From an uncultured Bacilli bacterium (GTDB taxonomy: Bacteria; Bacillota_I; Bacilli_A; RF39; UBA660): a stretch of 35,128 nucleotides of DNA. The stretch lies in NCBI GenBank assembly GCA_944363675.1, contig CALVUT010000081.1, forward strand, positions 1 to 35,128, read 5' to 3'. Shown here piece by piece: positions 1-7,507 of the stretch; within the stretch, counting starts at the first letter, position 1, and every line of letters begins with the position of its first letter. The position numbers and the translations under genes were made by a program. Below the pieces are notes generated by a model, which saw nothing but the letters and a program-made list of their open reading frames with translations, had not been told where the DNA came from and searched no databases.

Positions 1-2
1 AG

Positions 3-79
3 TGGTGGACCTCGTAGGACTCGAACCTACGACCGACCGGTTATGAGCCGGTTGCTCTAACCAACTGAGCTAGAGGTCC
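3..79 (-). tRNA. tRNA-Ile2 (anticodon CAU)
   Basis: Complete cloverleaf on the minus strand with encoded CCA. The acceptor stem GGACCTC pairs with GAGGTCC, and the anticodon loop is CTCATAA. A CAU anticodon in that loop, in a body close to the Bacillus minor isoleucine tRNA, indicates the tRNA-Ile whose C34 is converted to lysidine by TilS to read AUA. An elongator tRNA-Met is the alternative and is less likely, because those usually carry TTCAT in the loop. Confidence 0.88.
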
Positions 80-91
80 AACGACTACTTA

Positions 92-120
92 AGTATACAA
101 TAGTTTTTTTTAAATTACAA
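92..120 (-). promoter_or_regulatory. promoter of tRNA-Ile2
   Basis: Minus-strand -35 TTGTAA (115-120), 17-bp spacer and -10 TATACT (92-97), placed 12 bp before the tRNA 5' end. Housekeeping sigma-factor type. Confidence 0.7.
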
Positions 121-162
121 GGAAAAATCAAAAAAAAGATGGAATTTTTTGTTTATCTACGT

Positions 163-168
163 TATAAT
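163..168 (+). promoter_or_regulatory. -10 box of tRNA-Gln
   Basis: TATAAT 17 bp upstream of the tRNA-Gln 5' end. No convincing -35 box is visible. Confidence 0.5.
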
Positions 169-184
169 ACTTATTGAAAGACAT

Positions 185-260
185 TACCCTGTCGCCAAGT
201 GGTAAGGCAATGGGCTCTGACCCCATCATTTCGCCGGTTCGAATCCAGCCAGGGTAGCCA
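185..260 (+). tRNA. tRNA-Gln (anticodon CUG)
   Basis: Acceptor TACCCTG pairs with CAGGGTA, followed by G73 and an encoded CCA. The anticodon stem ATGGG/CCCAT encloses loop CTCTGAC, giving anticodon CUG. The T stem GCCGG/CCAGC holds one C-A mismatch at its middle pair (235 with 247), which is unusual. It is the only plus-strand tRNA here and has its own terminator. Confidence 0.88.
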
Positions 261-271
261 ATTAGTATTTT

Positions 272-302
272 AAGAATCATACTTTGATGTGATTCTTTTT
301 TT
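272..302 (+). terminator. terminator of tRNA-Gln
   Basis: Eight-bp hairpin AAGAATCA/TGATTCTT with a 10-nt loop, continuing into a T run, 11 bp after the tRNA CCA. Confidence 0.75.
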
Positions 303-328
303 ATACGTAATCTCACTGAGTCACATAC

Positions 329-368
329 GGGATTTGAACCCTAGACCCACTGATTAAGAGTCAGTTGC
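329..368 (-). pseudogene. tRNA-Lys(CUU) 3'-half fragment
   Basis: Forty bases match the anticodon arm, variable region and most of the T arm of the intact tRNA-Lys gene at 458-497, with a single difference in the T loop. The D arm, 5' acceptor strand and true 3' acceptor strand are missing, so it cannot fold as a tRNA. It is a direct repeat of the neighbouring gene about 129 bp away. It may be the scar of an element that integrated into tRNA-Lys, or of a failed tandem duplication. Confidence 0.8.
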
Positions 369-406
369 CATTTTGTTTTTATAGAAGTATTAGAACATAT
401 ATTCTG

Positions 407-432
407 AAAAAAACCTTGTAAATACAAGGTTT
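407..432 (-). terminator. terminator of tRNA-Lys
   Basis: Hairpin of AAACCTTG with CAAGGTTT around a 6-nt loop, followed on the minus strand by a T run (407-410), 12 bp after the tRNA-Lys CCA. Confidence 0.75.
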
Positions 433-444
433 TATGATCATAAC

Positions 445-520
445 TGGTGTCCCCTTAGGGATTCGAACCCTAGACCCACTGATTAAGAGTCAGTTGCTCT
501 ACCAACTGAGCTAAGGAGAC
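445..520 (-). tRNA. tRNA-Lys (anticodon CUU)
   Basis: Complete cloverleaf with encoded CCA. The acceptor GTCTCCT pairs with AGGGGAC (one G-U pair). The anticodon stem ACTGA/TCAGT encloses CTCTTAA, so the anticodon is CUU, reading AAG. Part of the gene is duplicated at 329-368. Confidence 0.92.
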
Positions 521-538
521 AACTTACTGACATGATTA

Positions 539-547
539 ATTATAGCA
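539..547 (-). promoter_or_regulatory. extended -10 of tRNA-Lys
   Basis: TGCTATAAT on the minus strand, 18 bp upstream of the tRNA 5' end. The -35 region is weak, which fits an extended -10 promoter. Confidence 0.6.
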
Positions 548-568
548 CACTTTTGGAAAAATGGAAGT

Positions 569-594
569 AAAAAAAGTGATTTTCTATAAAATCA
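569..594 (-). terminator. terminator of the ABC-F operon
   Basis: Stem TGATTTT/AAAATCA with a 4-nt loop, then CTTTTTTT on the minus strand, starting about 10 bp after the ABC-F stop codon. Confidence 0.75.
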
Positions 595-603
595 TGTCAA
601 TTT

Positions 604-2148
604 TTAAGAAGCAAGGGAACGAATATCTACTATTCTGGTCGCTAAATCTTTATAAAAACTTTCTTCGTGCGATACTAATATGATTGTTCCTTCGAATTCT
701 TTTAAAGCTTTTTTCAATACTTCTTTGGCTTCTACGTCCAAATGGTTGGTTGGTTCATCTAATATCAGCATATTGCATGGAGTTAGGACTAACATGCACA
801 GTTTTACTTTTGCTTGCTCTCCACCACTTAAGGTAGTTATTTCTTGAATCATATGTTCATTTTTAATCGCAACACTTGCCAAGGCAGAACGGATTTGTTT
901 CTGATTTAATTTAGGGAAGGCTTCGGATAAAATATGTAAAGGTGTATCTTTGGGATTATCCCAGTTTAAATCTTGTTCAAAATAGCCAATTTGTTTGACG
1001 CTTTCTCCAAAATGAAACGTTCCACCACGCGATGGAATTTGACCTAAAAGCGTTTTTAATAGTGTACTTTTGCCGATGCCATTAAAACCGGTAATCACTA
1101 ACTTGTTTTGCCTGCGAACTTCAAAGCTTAAAGGAGGTAGTAAAGTGTAATAATAACCTACTTCAAGGCGGGTTACATCTAATAAGACTTGACCTGTTGT
1201 CTGTAAATATGAAAAATGAAAATGAGGCTTGGACACTGTTGTTGGTTTAGCTAATTTTTCCATTTTATTTAATCTTTTTTCTCTACTCTTGGCCATATTG
1301 GCAGTTGAAGCACGAACTTTATTTTTAGCAATATAGTCTTCTAGCTTTTTTATTTCCTTTTGTTGGAATTCGTATTGTTTTATGTATTCTTCACGATTTG
1401 CTTCCTTTTGTTTTAAAAACTTTGAATATGGACCTTTATATTTTTTAATTCGAGAAAATTCGATATCACAAATACATGTCGTAACCTTTTCTAAAAAGTC
1501 ATAATCATGGGAAACGATAATAAAGGAGGCGGGTGTTGACTGTAAGTAGTTGGCTAACCAAGAAATGTGCTCTTTATCTAAAAAATTCGTTGGTTCATCT
1601 AAGATGAGAATATCAGGAGAAGATAAAAGCAATTTTACCAATATGACTTTGGCTCTACTTCCCCCACTTAAGTTTTTGAGAATGGTATCCATACCAAGAG
1701 CACTTACTCCTAAACCACTTGCGTACTTTTGAATGGTGCTATCAATGGCATAAAAGTTACGTTTTTCTAAAATATCTTGATAGTATGCAACTTGCTTTAA
1801 TAGGGCATCCGTACAATTTTCGGCCATTTGATTATAGAGGTTATTTAGTTTAGTTTCCATCTCGTATAGGTCTTGAAAAGCCGTGCGCAAGTAATCAAGG
1901 ATAGTTAAATTTTGATTGATGATGGCATATTGATCTAAATGGCCAATGGTAACATTATTTTGCCATTTAACGCTGCCTTTATCCGGAATAACTTCATTTA
2001 AAAGAATTTTTATTAAAGTACTTTTTCCAGTTCCATTTTGACCGACAATTCCCATATGTTCGCCTTTATATAGTTCAAAAGAGGCATCTTGATATAAGAT
2101 TTTATCTCCGTAGGAATGAGATAGATGTTCCACTTCTAGTAATGCCAT
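604..2148 (-). CDS. ABC-F family ATPase, YfmM-like
   Basis: A 514-residue soluble protein with two ABC ATPase domains and no membrane segment. Domain 1 has Walker A GQNGTGKST (about residue 36), signature LSGGSRAKV and Walker B ILILDEPTNFLD. Domain 2 has GFNGIGKST, LSGGEQAKV and MLILDEPTNHLD. A basic linker lies between them. ABC-F proteins bind the ribosomal E site and adjust translation or protect against antibiotics; they do not transport. Length and sequence resemble B. subtilis YfmM more than Uup or EttA. An AAAGGAG ribosome site overlaps the end of the preceding gene, one base away, so the gene is the last of the pepC operon. Whether it gives drug resistance cannot be read from the sequence. 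Confidence 0.9.
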   Translation of the reverse strand: MALLEVEHLSHSYGDKILYQDASFELYKGEHMGIVGQNGTGKSTLIKILLNEVIPDKGSVKWQNNVTIGHLDQYAIINQNLTILDYLRTAFQDLYEMETKLNNLYNQMAENCTDALLKQVAYYQDILEKRNFYAIDSTIQKYASGLGVSALGMDTILKNLSGGSRAKVILVKLLLSSPDILILDEPTNFLDKEHISWLANYLQSTPASFIIVSHDYDFLEKVTTCICDIEFSRIKKYKGPYSKFLKQKEANREEYIKQYEFQQKEIKKLEDYIAKNKVRASTANMAKSREKRLNKMEKLAKPTTVSKPHFHFSYLQTTGQVLLDVTRLEVGYYYTLLPPLSFEVRRQNKLVITGFNGIGKSTLLKTLLGQIPSRGGTFHFGESVKQIGYFEQDLNWDNPKDTPLHILSEAFPKLNQKQIRSALASVAIKNEHMIQEITTLSGGEQAKVKLCMLVLTPCNMLILDEPTNHLDVEAKEVLKKALKEFEGTIILVSHEESFYKDLATRIVDIRSLAS

Positions 2149-2149
2149 A

Positions 2150-3442
2150 TTATTTCTCCTTTCTGTAACTTAAGGTTAGCTCATTTTGCTCTTTTGTTAG
2201 ATTTGCTCCCATCTTTTTTAAACAAGCCTCCACAGAAGGCCTTTGTTCAAGATAATTTTGGAGATAAAAAGCTATCTTGCTGCACCATTGATAGTATTTC
2301 TGCTCTTTTATCATGGATTTTTTTATTCCTTGATTTTTATGGTAAGCAGTTAATAATTGTTGATGTGTTTGGATTTCACGAACTACTTTTTGTTTGTATT
2401 CTTCTAAAGTAACTTTTTGAATTTCCCTTATGCATAATTGTTTAATACTCTCGGGAAATACTTTAGCACCGCAAGCAATGCTTTGACGATAGGTTTGAAA
2501 ACTTTGCTGTAATTCATCTTTTTTTTCCAAGATGTTTTTTAATTCCATTATTTTTTGCCGTGCATAGGCCAGCTCTTCTTCTTTGGGCTGAACGTTTTGT
2601 AATTGCTTGTGTGTTTCGGTTAATAAACTTTGAGTGACTTGCTGAAATTGAATAGTTTGTTCCCAAATCTGGTCAAAAGAATACTTTTCTACTTTAGAGA
2701 GAATATAAATTGTTATAGCAAATAGCTCTGCCAATGACTTTAATTCGCTTTCAGGATAAAAAAAGATAAATTCTTCTAGATTCTTATATAGCCATATGCT
2801 TCTAAATTTAACCGGAATTTTAGACATAATGGTACGAAAAAGAAACTCGTAAACATTATACGTGTATGAACCGATTGCATTTTGAGCCAGATTTTTTTGA
2901 GGATCTATAAGATTTACATTATAATCTGCCTCGCCTTCGCTGAGCAATAAGTTGAATTCCTTTGCAAGAGGCAAGAAAGAGTCTATATGATAAAATCCTC
3001 TTTGCATTTGAATGCTATGAAACAATTCATGATGGAAATCAAAACATAGTGATTTTAGAGCGTTTTCTACTAGATAAATGTTGTTTTCTTTTGAATTGTA
3101 GCAGGCAGATACCGATAAATAATAACTTCCTTTTGAATCCACAACATATTTATTATTTTCTTTTTTAAACCGGAATGGTTGCACTCCTTCGGAATCACTT
3201 CTTATGATTTGATCATGAAAATATCTTGTTATTTCGTCTGTTGGAGCTATTATATCGGCAATAGATAGAATGCGCAGATCATTTAACTTTAATAAAGCAT
3301 ATAAACATTTGCTTTTATATTTTTCCTTTGAAGTCCGCTCTAATAAATTTTTTTGGGGATCATAAGTTTGTAGTTGCTTTAACCAAGCAAATACCAGAGA
3401 TTAATTTAATACAAATAAGCTTTTTTGACTCATACTGACCAT
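2150..3442 (-). pseudogene. HExxH metallopeptidase-like gene with an in-frame stop
   Basis: The frame starts at ATG 3442 behind a GAAGGA ribosome site, reads 13 codons (MVSMSQKSLFVLN), meets TAA at 3401-3403, and then stays open in the same frame to 2150. The 72 codons between the stop and the first later start (GTG 3184) look protein-like but contain no ATG, GTG or TTG. That GTG has its SD-like GAAGGA directly abutting it, too close to work well. Intact, the product would be about 430 residues. The motif HHELFHSIQ carries HExxH, typical of zinc peptidases, and GEADYN further on could supply a third ligand. The C-terminal half is helical and charged. Family not identified. It lies between pepC (9-bp gap) and the ABC-F gene (1-bp gap). 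Confidence 0.65.
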
Positions 3443-3451
3443 TTTTTCCTT

Positions 3452-4762
3452 CTATAGTTCGTGAATGCCGATAATTATAGGTTCTTGATTAAGACATTTC
3501 TTTATTTTTTCTGTTAAGTACTTTTTGTGAATAGCTACAGAAGTCACTTTCTGTTCAAAATAATTATTATTCATGACAATAAACTGTTTAAAGTCTTTTT
3601 CGGCTCCCCAACTATTTTCTACTTTCCAACGAATAGGTTTTTCCTCCACAAGGTGAACACCTACAAAAGACATAGCGTGACTCGAAGGAAGTTCCCAGAA
3701 AGCATATTGTGTTTTACGATCCATCCGCTTCATATTTAGTAGCGCTTCATAATTATAATTGCGTATGTCTAAAATCCATTCTTTGCGATTCCAAAGTTTG
3801 TTTGTCGGACACGTAAACCAGACTGGTACATTATCCTTCAATTGTTTTATAGTGGCCTTTTGCATTTCTTCCATGGGAACATTGATGTATTGTCTTGCTT
3901 TTTCGGCAGAGCCAAATACTCTATCCTCTTGATATTTTTGGAAATATTTCTTCTTGTCGTGTTCAATACTTTTTAGTATTACAAAATCGTTTACATTTAA
4001 AGTTAAGTATTTTTCTTTAAAACTTATTGGCGTCATATTTTCCACACGGATGAAATTTTTATCCTTATCTTTATATTCTAGAGTAAACTTTTGAGGGGGC
4101 TCCCCTAATACTTTACATAAAATCTCATATACTTCAGCAAGCATACTTTCTTTTACTTTTCTTAATTCCGTTAGCGATTTGTTTTGTTTACGCAGTTCAA
4201 TAATTGTATGTGCATCATATTTTAATTTTTCTTGTAAAATGGTGTTCAATCTTCCAGATGAAACACTGTCGTGAGATTCTGGCATTATATCACTAGAAAC
4301 TAACCCGTATTTGGCAACAAGATGAGCGAAATCCGTATACCATCCTCCCTCACTACACATAAAATAATACTCTTGATTTAAATAATCACAATCTAAATTT
4401 TCGACTGTGAAAAAATTCTCATAAGCATGATTAAACTTTTCTAAACGATCATAAAAAGTTAAATAGACATTTGATAAACTTATATCTTTAATATCAACAT
4501 TCATATTTTTAGCAATATTTCCACGGATCATATTTATTCCTGCAAAACACCAGCACCGGCCACTTTGCTTTTGGTTTTGAACGCTTCCTAAGTCTGTTTC
4601 CACATTAAATAAGTTTTGATTTTCTAATAGAGTTTCTCGATTAAAGCAAACTTCATCAATGCCAACCCGAGTAATAGCATTTTCAATTAGTTTGTTATTA
4701 GGGTCCTGATGATATTGTTCTTTAAAAGCTTTTAATTCTGTTATGGTGATTTCTTTTTCCAT
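3452..4762 (-). CDS. pepC: aminopeptidase C (bleomycin hydrolase family)
   Basis: A 436-residue cytosolic cysteine aminopeptidase of family C1B, normally a hexamer that removes N-terminal residues from peptides. The papain-like catalytic residues are visible: Cys in QKQSGRCWCFAG, His in SSHAMSFVGV and Asn in VENSWG. Length is normal for PepC. I start it at ATG 4762, because AGGAGGA lies 8 bases upstream and an extended -10 promoter follows; the open frame runs on to 4816 without a ribosome site. It is the first gene of an operon with the broken metallopeptidase-like gene and the ABC-F gene. Confidence 0.95.
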   Translation of the reverse strand: MEKEITITELKAFKEQYHQDPNNKLIENAITRVGIDEVCFNRETLLENQNLFNVETDLGSVQNQKQSGRCWCFAGINMIRGNIAKNMNVDIKDISLSNVYLTFYDRLEKFNHAYENFFTVENLDCDYLNQEYYFMCSEGGWYTDFAHLVAKYGLVSSDIMPESHDSVSSGRLNTILQEKLKYDAHTIIELRKQNKSLTELRKVKESMLAEVYEILCKVLGEPPQKFTLEYKDKDKNFIRVENMTPISFKEKYLTLNVNDFVILKSIEHDKKKYFQKYQEDRVFGSAEKARQYINVPMEEMQKATIKQLKDNVPVWFTCPTNKLWNRKEWILDIRNYNYEALLNMKRMDRKTQYAFWELPSSHAMSFVGVHLVEEKPIRWKVENSWGAEKDFKQFIVMNNNYFEQKVTSVAIHKKYLTEKIKKCLNQEPIIIGIHEL

Positions 4763-4784
4763 ACTATAAATCCTCCTAGAAAAG

Positions 4785-4793
4785 ATTATAGCA
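4785..4793 (-). promoter_or_regulatory. extended -10 of the pepC operon
   Basis: TGCTATAAT on the minus strand, 22 bp upstream of the pepC ATG. No good -35 box at the usual spacing. Confidence 0.6.
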
Positions 4794-4830
4794 TAATTAT
4801 GTTTAAAAAGAAACAAGATTGTTTTATTAT

Positions 4831-4859
4831 AAAAAAACCTATAATCATAAGGACTATAG
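4831..4859 (-). terminator. terminator of the Ser-Ile-Glu tRNA array
   Basis: Eight-bp stem CTATAGTC/GATTATAG (one G-U pair) with a 5-nt loop, followed by a T run on the minus strand, 16 bp after tRNA-Glu. It separates the array from the pepC promoter. Confidence 0.65.
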
Positions 4860-4874
4860 ATTTAATATTTAAAT

Positions 4875-4951
4875 TGGTGACCCGTACGGGATTTGAACCC
4901 ATGAATGCATGCGTGAAAGGCATGTGTGTTCAACCACTTCACCAACGGGCC
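4875..4951 (-). tRNA. tRNA-Glu (anticodon UUC)
   Basis: Acceptor GGCCCGT pairs with ACGGGTC, followed by encoded ACCA. The anticodon stem CATGC/GCATG encloses CTTTCAC, anticodon UUC. Last gene of a three-tRNA transcript. Confidence 0.93.
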
Positions 4952-4959
4952 AAACAAAA

Positions 4960-5036
<77 letters not shown>

Positions 5037-5150
5037 ATTTTGTCAACCGACTATTACATTGTACATGATAAAGTCTTTTTTGACAAGTATTTTTTTCATT
5101 TTTTGAAAAAAACTCTATATATAAACCAATACTGGATTATAATCTATAAA

Positions 5151-5241
5151 TGGCGGAGCAGGAGAGATTTGAACTCTCGCGCCGGTTACCCGACCTACAC
5201 CCTTAGCAGGGGCGCCTCTTCAGCCTCTTGAGTACTACTCC
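5151..5241 (-). tRNA. tRNA-Ser (anticodon GCU)
   Basis: A 91-nt class II tRNA with a long variable arm. Acceptor GGAGTAG pairs with CTGCTCC, then G73 and CCA. The anticodon loop CTGCTAA gives GCU. First gene of the Ser-Ile-Glu array. Confidence 0.93.
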
Positions 5242-5263
5242 ATTACCAAGTGGTTACTAGTAA

Positions 5264-5292
5264 ATTTTACTATAATTCCGTTTATTAGTCAA
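5264..5292 (-). promoter_or_regulatory. promoter of the Ser-Ile-Glu tRNA array
   Basis: -35 TTGACT (5287-5292), 17-bp spacer, -10 TAAAAT (5264-5269), 22 bp before tRNA-Ser. Confidence 0.8.
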
Positions 5293-5303
5293 CCACAAAA
5301 AGT

Positions 5304-5603
5304 TCATTTCATCTTTTTTACCGCAAATTGATTCAAACATTTTCCTTTAAGGATAATTGCACCAGTAATAAAAACAACCGAAAAGATCATTAATATAATT
5401 GCCATAGCCCATGTTGCCCAATTAATTTCATTTGAAATGTAGCCACTTATTATTAAAAAAATGGCAAAAGCTATACCTAAAATCCCAATAATTTTTAAAC
5501 GAAGAAAGCGTATTTTCATTTCTTTGCCTTTTGATGTTGCAAAATACTTTTGTTGACATTCTTTCTTTTCTTCTTTCGTCATTCTTTGGTATTTGTTTTT
5601 CAT
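5304..5603 (-). CDS. small two-helix membrane protein
   Basis: A 99-residue protein of unknown function. The first 40 residues are strongly charged (KEEKKECQQKYF region), followed by two hydrophobic helices separated by a short loop (ISNEINWA) and a basic C terminus. I chose ATG 5603 because AGGTGG sits 6 bases upstream; ATG 5609 is also possible, and the frame remains open to 5651. It stands alone between the tRNA array and a divergent membrane gene. No family recognised. Confidence 0.65.
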   Translation of the reverse strand: MKNKYQRMTKEEKKECQQKYFATSKGKEMKIRFLRLKIIGILGIAFAIFLIISGYISNEINWATWAMAIILMIFSVVFITGAIILKGKCLNQFAVKKMK

Positions 5604-5692
5604 TTTCATCCACCTCATTCTTATGATATCAAAAGCCGTATTAAAAAGCAAAAGAATTCTTCTTGTTTTGTAAAAACGGCATATGTTTTAAT

Positions 5693-6070
5693 ATGGATAA
5701 TATTCTTAAAAATTTAAAAGAACTGGAAATTGAAGATTTAATTTGGATCATCACCTTATTTACAGCAAGCTTTGCAATTGTATCCAATAAATTAGAACGA
5801 GATTATCTTTTTACAGGCGATTTAACTAAACAAAAAAAGTTTAAGACCATCAATATTACTTTGTTATCTATCGCCTTCTTTATCTATCTGTATTTTGTCC
5901 TACTCGCTTATTCTCGTATTAAAATGAACAATCCTAATACTTCTTTTAAACAAATGCGTATTCGTGAAGCAAATTTTATTGCGGCTATTTTGGTTCTTTT
6001 AGCTACTTTAATTTATCTTGTTACTTCTATTTTAAGCGATGATAATACAGATATTGATTTATTAGCTTAA
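5693..6070 (+). CDS. small membrane protein, unknown function
   Basis: About 125 residues with three hydrophobic helices (near residues 18-33, 57-75 and 95-114). The first follows an acidic amphipathic stretch, and the tail is acidic (SDDNTDIDLLA). No family recognised. There is no clear ribosome site before ATG 5693; a TTG at 5663 could extend it by 10 residues. One of the few plus-strand genes, divergent from the small membrane gene at 5304-5603 and convergent with the next one, sharing the hairpin at 6075-6097. Confidence 0.6.
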   Translation: MDNILKNLKELEIEDLIWIITLFTASFAIVSNKLERDYLFTGDLTKQKKFKTINITLLSIAFFIYLYFVLLAYSRIKMNNPNTSFKQMRIREANFIAAILVLLATLIYLVTSILSDDNTDIDLLA

Positions 6071-6097
6071 AAAAACAAGGATTATTCTTTTCCTTGT
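6069..6097 (-). terminator. terminator of the 140-residue gene
   Basis: ACAAGGA/TCCTTGT stem followed on the minus strand by a long T run. The TAA stop codon of the gene (6082-6084) is inside the loop. The hairpin could also act on the convergent plus-strand gene. Confidence 0.75.
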
Positions 6098-6504
6098 AAC
6101 ATATTTAATAAATCAATTTTAAACATATCTTTAGAAGCGTTCGTTTTGCTAATCATTATTCCTTTATAAGTTCCTAATTCTGAACGATGTCCTTCTAATA
6201 AAATATCTTTTGGTGTGATTTCGTTTAACATTACCGTTTCTTCTTTTTTGTATACAGTATAAATCAATTTGACTTCACCATGAACTTGAGCAAACATTGG
6301 ATCACTAGGCAATTTTAATTCATAAGTGACTGTTCCAGCTTTTTTATTTTGACTAATAATTTCACCATCAAATTGACCGGCTCTTAATTCTGGATAATAA
6401 TCAAAGCTTAATTTTTTATAAGCTCTCATATTATATCTTTTTAAGGCTCTTTCTAGTTTACGAAATTCATTTTCATTTACATAGTCTAACACATAACTTT
6501 TCAT
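6082..6504 (-). CDS. conserved-looking soluble protein, unknown function
   Basis: A 140-residue protein with no signal peptide or membrane helix. A helical, basic N-terminal third (ENEFRKLERALKRYNMRAYKK) is followed by a strand-rich part ending in a helix. I do not recognise the family. The start at ATG 6504 has AGGGGG 7 bases upstream. Two consensus promoters lie in tandem upstream, so it is probably well expressed. The stop codon lies in the loop of its own terminator. Confidence 0.65.
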   Translation of the reverse strand: MKSYVLDYVNENEFRKLERALKRYNMRAYKKLSFDYYPELRAGQFDGEIISQNKKAGTVTYELKLPSDPMFAQVHGEVKLIYTVYKKEETVMLNEITPKDILLEGHRSELGTYKGIMISKTNASKDMFKIDLLNMLQGKE

Positions 6505-6537
6505 TTCTATACCCCCTATAACTCTTTTCGTACTTTA

Positions 6538-6566
6538 ATTATAGCACAAAAATTCCCAAATGTCAA
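6538..6566 (-). promoter_or_regulatory. consensus promoter, proximal
   Basis: TTGACA (6561-6566), 17-bp spacer ending TGC, TATAAT (6538-6543). An exact match to both boxes plus an extended -10, 34 bp before the ATG of the 140-residue gene. Confidence 0.88.
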
Positions 6567-6623
6567 ATTCATGTCTACTACCCTAAACTTACTTCTGATC
6601 TTACTATTCTCAATTGGGATTAC

Positions 6624-6652
6624 ATTATACCATATTCGACAAAACTTGTCAA
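6624..6652 (-). promoter_or_regulatory. consensus promoter, distal
   Basis: TTGACA (6647-6652), 17-bp spacer ending TGG, TATAAT (6624-6629). A second exact promoter on the same strand, 86 bp upstream of the proximal one. Its transcript would have a leader of about 110 nt. Confidence 0.85.
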
Positions 6653-6673
6653 ATTTGGACCCTTTGCTTATGC

Positions 6674-7141
6674 TTAGCAGTCAAATTTCTTTTTATTTTT
6701 TTGAATCAAATTTTTACGAATCCATAAAAATTCTAGTGCCCAATTCCAAAAATATATGGCATATGGTGTAAAAAGGACTCTATAATATGGATTTTTTTGA
6801 ATATAAATCGCCGCTAAAAAAAGGCCTAAACCCAACAAGAAATATCCTAATGCATATAACCAAAGGCGCTGCTTACGGTATTTTGGTCTTTTTCCTTTCC
6901 AGCTAATATTATAGATTTGAATTCTTTTTTTATCCTTTGTTTCCCAATATATTCTTGGAACAGGTTTGTTTCTTTTATAACAATATATACTACCTATAGG
7001 TGCAAAGAGAAAAAAACTTATTAAAAAGTTTAGGAGGAAAGTATGAGGCGACCATAGGTGTGTAAGCACTAAACCAACCATTGATCCTACTACATATCCA
7101 TGATACAAATTGTATTTATTCTTTTTTGTCCATTTTTTCAT
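6674..7141 (-). CDS. four-helix membrane protein, unknown function
   Basis: A 155-residue basic protein with four hydrophobic helices in two pairs (near residues 14-27, 34-52, 95-113 and 124-141), joined by a cytosolic-type basic loop containing RIYWETKDKKR. No family recognised. There is no ribosome site before ATG 7141, and the promoter places the predicted transcription start on the A of the ATG, so the mRNA is probably leaderless. Confidence 0.65.
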   Translation of the reverse strand: MKKWTKKNKYNLYHGYVVGSMVGLVLTHLWSPHTFLLNFLISFFLFAPIGSIYCYKRNKPVPRIYWETKDKKRIQIYNISWKGKRPKYRKQRLWLYALGYFLLGLGLFLAAIYIQKNPYYRVLFTPYAIYFWNWALEFLWIRKNLIQKNKKKFDC

Positions 7142-7147
7142 AACTTA

Positions 7148-7176
7148 ATTATTTCAAACGCTTAAAAAGGTGTCAA
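7148..7176 (-). promoter_or_regulatory. promoter giving a leaderless mRNA
   Basis: TTGACA (7171-7176), 17-bp spacer ending TGA, AATAAT (7148-7153). The A of the ATG at 7141 is the seventh base after the -10, the usual position of the transcription start. Confidence 0.7.
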
Positions 7177-7193
7177 GAGGATTTTACATAATT

Positions 7194-7226
7194 TAAAAAG
7201 GACAAAAGTTGTTCGTTACTTTTGTC
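7194..7226 (-). terminator. terminator of the pfkB-smr operon
   Basis: Nine-bp perfect stem GACAAAAGT/ACTTTTGTC with an 8-nt loop, then CTTTTT on the minus strand, 14 bp after the Smr stop codon. Confidence 0.75.
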
Positions 7227-7240
7227 TATAATTTCTTTAT

Positions 7241-7507
7241 TTACTTTTCTTTTTCTAGTTTTAAATGAACGATCGTTTGGCCTAAATTGAAAGGATCCAG
7301 ATGAAAGTCTAGAACTCTTGGATCTTGTTTCAAAATTTGATGCACTTCCTTTTTTAATACTCCAGTTCCTTTACCATGAATTAGGATAAGGTATTCTTCT
7401 TTTAATTTAATTTGATCTGTAATAAAATTATGAACAACCGTGTATGCTGTAACTACATATTCTCCATGTAAATCTAGTTTTGGATATTGGTTTTCATATA
7501 GATGCAT
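7241..7507 (-). CDS. Smr-domain protein
   Basis: An 88-residue stand-alone Smr (small MutS-related) domain. The two signatures LDLHG (near residue 11) and HGKGTG (near residue 44) are intact. Smr domains are nucleases or RNA- and DNA-binding modules; free-standing ones act in RNA quality control or DNA processing, but the role of this one is not evident. Its ATG overlaps the stop of the upstream kinase gene by one base (TAATG), so the two are translationally coupled, and it ends the operon. Confidence 0.88.
   Translation of the reverse strand: MHLYENQYPKLDLHGEYVVTAYTVVHNFITDQIKLKEEYLILIHGKGTGVLKKEVHQILKQDPRVLDFHLDPFNLGQTIVHLKLEKEK

Noticed and set aside
604-2148. ABC-F gene as the exporter or immunity pump of the RiPP operon
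   Set aside because: ABC-F proteins have no membrane domain and it lies about 18 kb away in the pepC operon.
5428-5613. Second frame starting ATGGATGAA near the 99-residue membrane gene
   Set aside because: The overlapping frame has the better SD spacing and clear membrane helices.
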